From Bacteroidales bacterium UBA1077 (lineage in GTDB: Bacteria > Bacteroidota > Bacteroidia > Bacteroidales > UBA932), in contig DCCQ01000038.1 in assembly GCA_002314195.1 (NCBI GenBank), positions 1 through 10,399 on the forward strand: a DNA stretch of 10,399 nucleotides, written 5' to 3'. The translations under genes and the position numbers were made by a program. The notes below the pieces were generated by a model. It worked only from the letters and a program-made list of their open reading frames with translations, searched no databases and had not been told where the DNA came from. Each line of letters opens with the position of its first letter. Within the stretch, counting starts at the first letter, position 1. Positions 1 through 6,690 of the stretch are shown here, piece by piece.

Positions 1-123
1 CGCCGCCACTATCTCACAATGAAATGACCATCCGGCATGCCAATGAATATGATCGCATAGAGGCAACGGAATATTTGCACGGCCAGTGGAGCGAAAACAG
101 GCAATATCGCTCCTGTCATGGGC

Positions 124-171
124 AAAAAAGCATACGACGGCAGCATTTTCTTGACTAAATGCCACCGTCGT
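124..171 (-). terminator. Intrinsic terminator of the outer-membrane protein gene
   Basis: A stem with arms at 157-171 and 134-148 encloses an 8-nt loop. Read as minus-strand RNA it forms 15 continuous pairs, because the two positions that do not match as Watson-Crick pairs become U·G and G·U wobbles. As plus-strand RNA the same positions are C/A mismatches. Four bases after the stem the minus strand has six T residues (124-129). The hairpin starts 35 nt after the stop codon at 206. The strand asymmetry and the T-run both indicate a minus-strand terminator. Confidence 0.8.
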
Positions 172-205
172 TATTTTGAAAAGCTATCGGATCCTGAATC
201 CGCTC

Positions 206-853
206 TTAGAAGAGGTAAGCGACACCAACGCTGAGCTGGCTTCTGTGACGGGTAGCGTCACCGTCCCCAGAATAGCGGTTGACGAGACCATAGTCATAGC
301 CAATGTTGAAGCGAACCATATCGAAAAAGTCAACAGCTACTCCACCACCAAGCATGATGTCGAAACGACGGTAGTCCGAATCTTCGTAATTGTTAACCTT
401 GTCACCTTTGCTGACGGTACCTAAGACAGGTATGGTGGCAGAAGCCGTATATTTTGAATTTGAGGCGATACCATAAGCGAGGGTCGGTCCGGCATAGATT
501 CTTCCGACAATGCCGTCAGCAAGGGCAAGACCTGCATTGAACATCACCGGAACTGAAAGGTAATGCTCCGTCACGTCAACCTTGAGGTCCGCCACACCAG
601 CATAACTGTCGGCATCGCTCTTTGTCAGAAGGGAGTAATATACTCCTGGAGCCACATTCAACGCTCCGACAAGATTGATGTTATAATTACCACCGACATA
701 GAAACCACTGAGATTGTTTGTTGTTGTCGTGTTCCCTGACTTCCACTTGTCAGTAGAGTTAGCGAATCCGACACCAATCGAAGGCTGTGCCATAGCCACA
801 GTTCCAAGGAGCATCATGGATGCCGCAAGGATGATTGAAAATACTTTCTTCAT
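206..853 (-). CDS. Small outer-membrane beta-barrel protein (porin/PorT-like family)
   Basis: This encodes a 215-residue secreted protein. Residues 1-22 form a classic signal peptide: two Lys, a hydrophobic core, and a signal peptidase I site after AMA, with Gln23 as the likely mature N-terminus. The mature part is a run of short alternating strands rich in Gly, Tyr, Val and Asn, for example FYVGGNYNINL (51-61) and YLSVPVMFNAG (98-108). It ends in Val-Ala-Tyr-Leu-Phe, the C-terminal aromatic residue typical of barrels inserted by the BAM machinery. The YLSVP-type strand and the length fit the Bacteroidetes 'outer membrane protein beta-barrel domain' families (8-10 strands). No ligand or enzymatic role can be read. 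It stands alone, with its own promoter (949-981) and terminator (124-171), and is unlikely to belong to the polysaccharide operon. The ATG is fixed by the signal peptide; the leader is A/T-rich without a Shine-Dalgarno site. Confidence 0.88.
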   Translation of the reverse strand: MKKVFSIILAASMMLLGTVAMAQPSIGVGFANSTDKWKSGNTTTTNNLSGFYVGGNYNINLVGALNVAPGVYYSLLTKSDADSYAGVADLKVDVTEHYLSVPVMFNAGLALADGIVGRIYAGPTLAYGIASNSKYTASATIPVLGTVSKGDKVNNYEDSDYRRFDIMLGGGVAVDFFDMVRFNIGYDYGLVNRYSGDGDATRHRSQLSVGVAYLF

Positions 854-948
854 AATAATAGAATATTAAATTGTTCAAATTCATGGAAAACCGGAATATT
901 TCTATCCGCCATTCTCTAGGATGGTCTATCCAAATTTCCAAACAGAAG

Positions 949-981
949 CAAATATATCAAAAATTAATCCATTATTCCAAA
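949..981 (-). promoter_or_regulatory. Bacteroidetes-type promoter of the outer-membrane protein gene
   Basis: On the minus strand, TTTG at 981-978 is followed after 21 nt by TATATTTG at 956-949. This matches the Bacteroidetes sigma-factor consensus (TTTG, 19-21 nt, TAnnTTTG). Transcription would start near 942, giving a leader of about 90 nt before the ATG at 853. I see no operator-like repeat around it. The rest of the 854-1089 spacer holds only a weak hairpin (1036-1053). Confidence 0.6.
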
Positions 982-1089
982 ATATCACGAGAATGCAACC
1001 TTGCAGTCAATTATTTCATCCAAACGACAATTACAAGATGCGGCAAAGCATCTGTTCAATGATCAGGAATCCAAGATTAATTGGTCCCA

Positions 1090-2544
1090 TCATTTGAATA
1101 GTTGATCAAGTATAACTGAATGGTTGACAATCCCAGAATGAACTCCTTTAACCAATCCGAACGATGTGACCATAACAATCTGTATCGAATGGGTTTTATT
1201 GTGCTGTCTGCAATTTGAGAACACTGACAGTTTATTTCTCAAGTTCAGATTATAGTCCGCAGATATTGAATATGCGCTCTCTGCAAACTTCATCTCACAT
1301 AGGTAATCTGTACGGGCTGCGTCACATTCCAGAATCAGATCTATCTGCGCGCCCACTCCATTCTCATTTTTCCCATTCCAGCTATAACAACGATCCACAG
1401 AATAGACATGGAGCGCTTCTTGTATTTGAGGCAAATGCGCCACACACAGCAACTCAAATGTCTCTCCCGCCCACGAATAGAATTTACCAGTCCTGTTGAC
1501 AGTATGCCACATTCCCACTTTGCATTGAACTCCATCGACAAAACGCAAGAAGAAAAGAGAGAAGAAATCTATCAGTTGATACACTGCCTCAACTCGCTCC
1601 TTGCCATATCGCGGATAATTACGGATCACACCAGATTCAAGAAGATTATCTAAAAGTTTCGAGAAAGTGCCTCCACTGTTCATCCCGATTGTATCTATCA
1701 ACTCCGCTTGTGTCATGCCATAGAACCTTGTGCCCAAAGCCTTGACAATATCCACATACTTCTCCTTGCTTGAATACAATCCCGCATACACATCCTTGAA
1801 CTCCTGATGAATACTTTCGTCAGCAAAGAATAAACGATCAATATTATCAGTGAGGCTCAAGTCATTCCTTAATCTGCCCATATAGTATGGAATTCCTCCG
1901 AACGCCATATAACTCAGGGCTATTTCGTAGCGCGAGAGATAAAAACCTTCTCTTTTGTAGAACTGTTCACATTCCGCCAACGTAAAAGGAAGAAGCTTGA
2001 TTTTCTCGGTCAATCGCCCGTGCAGTCCACCATAATCCCTAATCACATTGTCCAGCATCCAACTGGTAGCCGAACCACAGACAATCAATATAATATTCCT
2101 TTGGCTATCAGCCCATGAGTTCCAGAAATATCCCAATTCCGAAATCATTTCCGAAGACTGAGGCCCTGCCAACCAAGGCAGTTCATCAATAAACACCACT
2201 TTTCTCCTGTTTTTCATTCCTGAAAGCAATGTACGAAGTAAAAGAAAAGCCTCTCGCCAATTGACAGGAGCAGGATTCTTTGGATCAAGTCCAGCGAATA
2301 TCAGTGAGTCGTAAAAGTGAGACAATTGAAGTTGACGGTAAGACTCATACTCTTTGTCACCATCCTTTATGTATGTGCCCACAGCCGTAAACAGAATTCT
2401 ATTCTTAAAGAATTCATTCACAAGATATGATTTGCCAACACGTCTCCGCCCATATATTGCAATGAATTCCGACTTACGGGATTTATACAGACGGTCGAGA
2501 GTTTCTATCTCTGTTTTTCTTCCAATTATTGGATATGCTGCCAT
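1090..2544 (-). CDS. Archaeal-type AAA ATPase with C-terminal PD-(D/E)XK-like (DUF234-type) domain
   Basis: This encodes a 484-residue cytoplasmic protein. The N-terminal P-loop domain has Walker A GRRRVGKS at 32-39, Walker B VVFIDELPW at 116-124 (Asp120, Glu121), a sensor-like strand IVCGSATSW at 154-162, and GRLTEKIKLLPF at 176-187, a pattern characteristic of the ATPase_2/AAA_14 group. Residues about 262-315 look like a winged helix. The C-terminal part has Glu362 or Glu364, Asp402 in QIDLI and Glu417-Met-Lys419, matching the E...D...ExK layout of PD-(D/E)XK nuclease folds, as in DUF234. Such proteins are common, often multicopy, in Bacteroidales and archaea, and their biological role is not established; DNA binding or processing is inferred. 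The gene is monocistronic, with its own -7 box and a repeat-bearing upstream region. It is intact and not part of polysaccharide synthesis. The ATG at 2544 places the Walker A at the normal distance from the N-terminus. Confidence 0.9.
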   Translation of the reverse strand: MAAYPIIGRKTEIETLDRLYKSRKSEFIAIYGRRRVGKSYLVNEFFKNRILFTAVGTYIKDGDKEYESYRQLQLSHFYDSLIFAGLDPKNPAPVNWREAFLLLRTLLSGMKNRRKVVFIDELPWLAGPQSSEMISELGYFWNSWADSQRNIILIVCGSATSWMLDNVIRDYGGLHGRLTEKIKLLPFTLAECEQFYKREGFYLSRYEIALSYMAFGGIPYYMGRLRNDLSLTDNIDRLFFADESIHQEFKDVYAGLYSSKEKYVDIVKALGTRFYGMTQAELIDTIGMNSGGTFSKLLDNLLESGVIRNYPRYGKERVEAVYQLIDFFSLFFLRFVDGVQCKVGMWHTVNRTGKFYSWAGETFELLCVAHLPQIQEALHVYSVDRCYSWNGKNENGVGAQIDLILECDAARTDYLCEMKFAESAYSISADYNLNLRNKLSVFSNCRQHNKTHSIQIVMVTSFGLVKGVHSGIVNHSVILDQLFK

Positions 2545-2567
2545 AATATTAATAAGTTATCCACTTG

Positions 2568-2575
2568 CAAAGATA
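2568..2575 (-). promoter_or_regulatory. -7 promoter box of the ATPase gene
   Basis: The minus strand reads TATCTTTG at 2575-2568, a full match to the Bacteroidetes TAnnTTTG box, 24 nt before the ATG at 2544. This predicts a start near 2561 and a short leader of about 17 nt. No TTTG lies 19-21 nt further upstream; that position (about 2595-2600) falls inside the tandem repeat. The promoter may therefore be weak, or depend on a factor bound at the repeats. Confidence 0.45.
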
Positions 2576-2588
2576 AATAACATTCAGA

Positions 2589-2636
2589 GAAACTCAGCGA
2601 AACTCAGCAAAAATAGACCATTTTCGCTGAGTTTCG
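2589..2636. repeat. Three-copy 10-bp motif: tandem pair plus inverted copy forming a hairpin
   Basis: GAAACTCAGC occurs at 2589-2598 and again immediately at 2599-2608. Its reverse complement is at 2626-2635. The second and third copies, with one more pair each (2598-2608 with 2626-2636), give an 11-bp perfect stem. It continues past one mismatch (2609/2625) for five further pairs to a 5-nt loop at 2615-2619. No T-run follows on either strand, so a simple intrinsic terminator is not supported, although the site lies 66 nt after the last polysaccharide gene. It sits 45-92 bp upstream of the ATPase start codon, where an operator would be expected. The remaining 2637-2701 spacer shows nothing else I can assign. 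Confidence 0.75.
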
Positions 2637-2701
2637 GGAAGCCACCAGCCAGATATCAGCCGACCAAGACAGCGAAAGTGCCAATGACAGGCCGACAGGA
2701 T

Positions 2702-3550
2702 TTACCTCTTCAGCAACTTTTTCAATGAATATGTCAGATTCCCCACCGGAAACTGCCACTTCGGAGTCCCGATGTAGGTCTTGTAGTAATATTTCTCGCT
2801 CTGGTACTTGAGTTCCCGGATCCGAACCTTGTCATAATATTTCCGTGTCGTCGCCCCGTGCTCATGAACCACGGAGACCTCGGGGTAATAATAGACACCT
2901 TTACCGATCTTCCTAAGCCTCTCGGACAGAATCATTTCCTCCGAATATAAAAAAGTGTTCGGATCCATCTCCCCACATGCGAAGTAATCCTCGGCCTTGA
3001 CCATGAAGAACGACCCGGAAACCCTGTAATGATACCCTTCCTCCGCTGTCTGTGAATATTCCACCCAGAAAGGTTTTGACTTAAACGGGAGCAGATTCCT
3101 CCAATAGAGAGCCACATGCCTGTCCCAGAAACTGATGAACGGTTCCGGACTCTGAAGCCGTCCGTCCAGACCGACAACCTTAGGTCCGAGAGCCCCGGCC
3201 TCGTCCAAAGACTTCAGTTTGGCCGCCATCCTGTCCACTGTGTCAAGGTCCACCAACCGTATGTCATTGTTGGCGAACAGCAGCACATCCGGAGAGAACT
3301 GGTTTCTGGCCACCTCCGCACCCAAATTGTTTCCTCTGGCAAAGCCAAGATTCTCATCGGAAGGCGCCACGAACACGTACTGGTCAGTCCCTTTGAACGC
3401 TTCCAGCAGACGGTCACGGCTCAATTCCGTGCTCCCGTTGTCCACTATCACCACGGCATAGTCCGACCTGATCTTCGCAAGTTCCGTCCTCACGAACTCG
3501 ATCGTCTTCTCCTCACTGTGGTAATTAATTACAACAACGCCTATCATCAT
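2702..3550 (-). CDS. GT2-family glycosyltransferase (rhamnosyltransferase-like)
   Basis: This encodes a 282-residue cytoplasmic or membrane-associated inverting sugar transferase of the GT-A fold. The start VVVINYHSEE (5-14), VDNGS at 37-41, ENLGFARGNN at 66-75 and the metal-site variant ANND at 93-96 (in place of DxD) are typical of the WbbL/rhamnosyltransferase-like branch of GT2. So are VSGSFFMV (177-184), the FLYSEEMILSERLR stretch (200-213) and VVHEHG (227-232). The donor and acceptor sugars cannot be read from this. It is the last gene of the operon. Its ATG overlaps the stop of the upstream GT4 gene by 4 nt (ATGA), so translation is probably coupled; a second in-frame ATG directly follows and is equally possible. 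The basic C-terminus (KKLLKR) could aid membrane contact. No terminator with a T-run is seen after it. Confidence 0.9.
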   Translation of the reverse strand: MMIGVVVINYHSEEKTIEFVRTELAKIRSDYAVVIVDNGSTELSRDRLLEAFKGTDQYVFVAPSDENLGFARGNNLGAEVARNQFSPDVLLFANNDIRLVDLDTVDRMAAKLKSLDEAGALGPKVVGLDGRLQSPEPFISFWDRHVALYWRNLLPFKSKPFWVEYSQTAEEGYHYRVSGSFFMVKAEDYFACGEMDPNTFLYSEEMILSERLRKIGKGVYYYPEVSVVHEHGATTRKYYDKVRIRELKYQSEKYYYKTYIGTPKWQFPVGNLTYSLKKLLKR

Positions 3551-4689
3551 CTTGTCAAATTATTGTAAACGCTCATTATCTCACGGCCATATTCCTCTTC
3601 CGAATAACGGGCGACAGCATCTTTCTGAGCCTCGCGGACAACGTCAAGAGGCAGAGCCGACGCAAGCATATTCATAAGTTCCGAGCATTCCTCGACGGTG
3701 TCGAAGAAAAAGCCGTTCCGCCTGTCGGAGATTATCTCCAGAGTGCCTCCAGACCTTCTGGCGATCACCGGACAGCCATAGAACATCGCCTCGATGGTCA
3801 CTCGCCCGAGGCCTTCGAACTCAGAACACATCAGATACGCCGTGGCCTTGGACATCAGCGGTTTGATGTCTGGCACATAGCCAACAAACCTCACTTTGTC
3901 AGCCACACCAGCACCTTTCGCGACAAGCATCAGTTCGGCCTCCCTTTCCTCTCGGCAGTTCCCGGTAAAGAGCATCGAATATCCTTTTTCTGCCAGACGA
4001 GACTTCCCGAATGCCTGAATCGCCGTCTCGGGACGCTTCACGGCACCCATTTCTCCAGCGCAGAACAGAAAATACTTTTCCTTCACCGTGTCAAGGACAA
4101 CATCACCTTTCGATCTTACTGCATCGGGAAAACAAAACGCGTCCGGACTATCCACAAGGCCAAGATATTCCCGTAAACCGTTGGAAATCAAAATAACGGC
4201 ATCCGAGCGGCGAATCTCCCTGTTCCACCTTCTAAACCCAAGGAAAGGCCGGGCGTTCAAGCCAAGGTCAAAATATTCACGAATATGCCAGACATGCTTC
4301 GCTCCAAGTTTTTCCGCCAGAGCCAGTCCGATGTCGATGACACCCGAATTGCTGTGGACGATGTCCACGTTCCTGCCGGAAAGAGCCTTGCACACATCCT
4401 TGGCACACCTGCGGTTGATGAGGGTGTTTGTCACAAGATGAGGAAGAAACCGCACGGTCCTTGTCACCACTCCCCCTTTGTAGGTCAACCGCCTGAACGG
4501 ATGCACAATGCACTCGTGGCCCCGCGAACGGAAAAAATCAGCCACAGGCCCTTCGGATCTCAACAGGATGATCGGGGAGACATATTCCTTGACAGACCTG
4601 ATTAGATTGTCAAGCGACCATGACGATCCCCCGACGATGTTATCCTCATGATTCACATACAGAACCGTTATTTTGCCAACTTTTGCCAT
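3547..4689 (-). CDS. GT4-family glycosyltransferase
   Basis: This encodes a 380-residue retaining glycosyltransferase with the two-domain GT-B fold. The N-terminal acceptor domain starts with ITVLYVNHEDNIVGGSSWSL (7-26), including the Gly-Gly loop seen in GT4 enzymes. The C-terminal donor domain begins near 206 (YFLFCAGEMGAVKRPETAI, 206-224, with the conserved Lys-Arg-Pro). It contains VRFVGYVPD (266-274) and the nucleotide-sugar EX7E motif, Glu292 to Glu300 in FEGLGRVTIEA. It would add one sugar to the lipid-linked repeat unit on the cytoplasmic face; the sugar is not predictable. It lies 14 nt after the preceding GT2 gene and overlaps the next GT2 start by 4 nt. Length is normal for the family. 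The ATG at 4689 puts the first Rossmann strand at residues 7-12, as expected. Confidence 0.92.
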   Translation of the reverse strand: MAKVGKITVLYVNHEDNIVGGSSWSLDNLIRSVKEYVSPIILLRSEGPVADFFRSRGHECIVHPFRRLTYKGGVVTRTVRFLPHLVTNTLINRRCAKDVCKALSGRNVDIVHSNSGVIDIGLALAEKLGAKHVWHIREYFDLGLNARPFLGFRRWNREIRRSDAVILISNGLREYLGLVDSPDAFCFPDAVRSKGDVVLDTVKEKYFLFCAGEMGAVKRPETAIQAFGKSRLAEKGYSMLFTGNCREEREAELMLVAKGAGVADKVRFVGYVPDIKPLMSKATAYLMCSEFEGLGRVTIEAMFYGCPVIARRSGGTLEIISDRRNGFFFDTVEECSELMNMLASALPLDVVREAQKDAVARYSEEEYGREIMSVYNNLTR

Positions 4690-4703
4690 GATAAAGACTT
4701 ACG

Positions 4704-5663
4704 CTACCGACCTGATATTTTCAGCAAATAATATGAAAGAGGGATGGAGTTCCTTATCAGAAACATTTGCAATCTATTATATTTAATATATTTGCATTTC
4801 ACATACGCCAGTTTCCCCACTCTCGTACTCCTTAAATAAGACAAAGAAACGTCCGGAGTGTGCAAAGCTGATTTAATAAGATTAAGAAGAAGCAAATATT
4901 TCAACAAATAATACAAATCTTTTCTCAATAGGTTATTCTCCGAGTCAATATAGTCATTCACCATCTCTATCGACTTCACATAATTGGAGATTCTCTCACG
5001 GGAATACGATTTGCTCGCGCTATTCTTCCGTCCTATAACCTGATAGAAAGGAATATCCACAAAAAGCAATTTGTCACAGAAGGCCATACACCTGAAGAAA
5101 AAGATAGTGTCCTCACTATTCCTTACGCCTATCGGAAAAGCAAGACTATTGTCAATAACAAAGCTTCTTCCGAACGCGCAGCCACAGACACTGCCTCTGA
5201 CAAAACCTTTGTTTATCGCCTCGATACAATTCACGGCAGCACCTGTCGCAAACAAGTGTCCCCACTTATACCTCTCTGACATGCCGTTCCCGAATGACCT
5301 CATAATGATGACAGGGGCAGTCATCTCACCGGCAACAAACTCCACCAAAGAATACAAAGCATTATCAATAATAGCGTCATCTGGATCCACGAATATAAGA
5401 TAATCACCTTTGCTCACGGAAATCGCTTTGTTCCGAGCTGATGACACCCCCTTATTTTCCTGCTCAATCAAGTGCAGGTTCTGATGAATTTCCTGATATC
5501 CCTTAATGACCGAACCCGAGTTATCAGTCGATCCATCATTCACCGCGATGACTTCGAAAAGAGCCTCGTCAACTCCTTGATTATATATGGAATCAAGACA
5601 TCTGGAAATATAATCCTCAACATTGAATATTGGTATGATAACGCTTATTTTCATTTTTACCAT
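4704..5663 (-). CDS. GT2-family glycosyltransferase (WcaA/EpsJ-like)
   Basis: This encodes a 319-residue inverting GT-A glycosyltransferase. Hallmarks are ISVIIPIFNVEDYI (6-19), AVNDGSTDNS (40-49), QENKGVSSARNKAI (68-81) and the metal-binding YLIFVDPDD (88-96) with its DxD, followed by the acceptor-side RNSEDTIFF (181-189). The last ~75 residues are hydrophobic and basic and may hold the protein at the membrane. The ATG at 5663 overlaps the pyruvyl transferase stop by 7 nt. A second in-frame ATG at 5654 (Met-Lys-Ile-Ser-Val) would leave a 2-nt gap and gives a more usual N-terminus. The gene is visibly A/T-richer than its neighbours: 17 G/C in the 60 bases 4741-4800, against 31-32 per 60 in samples of flanking genes. 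That suggests a separate origin. Substrates unknown. Confidence 0.9.
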   Translation of the reverse strand: MVKMKISVIIPIFNVEDYISRCLDSIYNQGVDEALFEVIAVNDGSTDNSGSVIKGYQEIHQNLHLIEQENKGVSSARNKAISVSKGDYLIFVDPDDAIIDNALYSLVEFVAGEMTAPVIIMRSFGNGMSERYKWGHLFATGAAVNCIEAINKGFVRGSVCGCAFGRSFVIDNSLAFPIGVRNSEDTIFFFRCMAFCDKLLFVDIPFYQVIGRKNSASKSYSRERISNYVKSIEMVNDYIDSENNLLRKDLYYLLKYLLLLNLIKSALHTPDVSLSYLRSTRVGKLAYVKCKYIKYNRLQMFLIRNSIPLSYYLLKISGR

Positions 5664-6688
5664 GACATAGATTCGTTAAGAAAATTAACCGCCTCATGCC
5701 TTATCTCAGCCAAGATTCTATTTATCAAGCCATTGTCCAAAGGCAAGTCGATGGAATCCAAATTAGTTCCATCCGAAATCCGGTTCTCCAGCCCTACCCT
5801 GTGGAGCAAGGACTCAACACGAAGATTTCGTTTTCCGGGTTCGACCACCGAAATGAATTTTTTTCTGAATATCACAGAGAAAGATGTTCCGTGGAATGAT
5901 GAGGTAACCACATGAGACGCTCCGGCAAAGTATGAGACAAACTCTTCAGGACCTGCCCACTGCACCATATTCTTATACGGTCGGTACGATGCGTTCTTTG
6001 AAAGGATTACGAGCCTGAGTCCTTTGTCTTCAGCGATCGAACGCGCAGCTTTTATCACCAGTTCGTCACACAACATCGGGTAAGCCAAGACATACCCCCC
6101 GTCCCAAGACGGGCCGGACAAAGACTCCCATTCCCGCCTGCCAAGCATCAAGGTTGGATCCTGGACACATTTTACCGGAACCGGAGCGACCGGTGATATC
6201 AATTCCCTCAAAGACTCCTCCCTGACGCTTATGGCATGGAATCCTGACAGGCATTTGGCCACATATTCCATGTCGGAGAAAGACAGGACATTGGCGCTGG
6301 CCGCCCAAGCCACCTTCTTTGCCTTGGTCTGGAAATCCCCCCAGTAAACCCTGTCAAAGCCGCCGGTGATTCTCTCGTTCCATATCTGGTCACTTCCGAA
6401 GAGCAGGATGTCGAAATCATCGAAAGGCTCTTTTGAGAGTGCCATACGCTTCTTCATGAAATGTCCGAACCGGCTGTTTCTCACCATCCTGGAGAAGGCT
6501 CTGGGCAAAGTCTTCAGCAAGTCCTTTCTGAAGTTCCATGTGGCATAACCATTCTCCACAAACTTGTTGCGATAGTCTACCACCCGGACTTCATGTCCCA
6601 ATGACCGCATGAACTCCTGCGTGGCGTAAGTCTGCAACATCGCCCCGTAGTTACAAGCGTAATGAAATGTCAGAATCCCTATTTTCAT
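5657..6688 (-). CDS. Polysaccharide pyruvyl transferase family protein (CsaB/WcaK-like)
   Basis: This encodes a 343-residue protein of the polysaccharide pyruvyl transferase family (PF04230), with a GT-B-like fold. Known members transfer pyruvate from phosphoenolpyruvate to a sugar hydroxyl pair, forming an acidic ketal on capsule or cell-wall glycans. Diagnostic stretches are ILTFHYACNYGAMLQTYA (5-22), DILLFGSDQIWN (93-104), AWAASAN (127-133), ISVREES (153-159), VQDPTLML (175-182) and SSFHGTSFSVIF (263-274), in which His266 matches the conserved family histidine. It starts 2 nt after the SDR stop and runs into the next GT2 gene, so it is part of the operon. The likely job is to make the repeat unit negatively charged. 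Some family members may not be pyruvyl transferases, so the reaction is inferred from family and context. Length is complete. Confidence 0.88.
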   Translation of the reverse strand: MKIGILTFHYACNYGAMLQTYATQEFMRSLGHEVRVVDYRNKFVENGYATWNFRKDLLKTLPRAFSRMVRNSRFGHFMKKRMALSKEPFDDFDILLFGSDQIWNERITGGFDRVYWGDFQTKAKKVAWAASANVLSFSDMEYVAKCLSGFHAISVREESLRELISPVAPVPVKCVQDPTLMLGRREWESLSGPSWDGGYVLAYPMLCDELVIKAARSIAEDKGLRLVILSKNASYRPYKNMVQWAGPEEFVSYFAGASHVVTSSFHGTSFSVIFRKKFISVVEPGKRNLRVESLLHRVGLENRISDGTNLDSIDLPLDNGLINRILAEIRHEAVNFLNESMSW

Positions 6689-6690
6689 AA

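Noticed and set aside
9..119. 36-codon minus-strand frame, hydrophobic in its middle, after the terminator
   Set aside because: It starts just past the terminator, with no promoter box or recognisable family. A short hydrophobic frame of this size is expected by chance.
3..158. 51-codon plus-strand frame open from the left edge
   Set aside because: It could be the tail of a plus-strand gene, but it runs into the terminator hairpin, shows no motif, and cannot be tested without sequence to the left.
1036..1053. Hairpin AGATGC/GCATCT downstream of the ATPase gene
   Set aside because: The stem has only six pairs and there is no T-run on the minus strand, so it is too weak to call a terminator.
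2598..2636. Hairpin read as a terminator of the polysaccharide operon
   Set aside because: The stem is good, but neither strand has a T-run after it, and the tandem third copy suggests a repeat or operator. A Rho-type or unusual terminator cannot be excluded.
3116..3568. Long plus-strand frame opposite the last GT2 gene, and similar plus-strand frames elsewhere
   Set aside because: They are shadows of strongly supported minus-strand genes, with no family motifs or promoters of their own.
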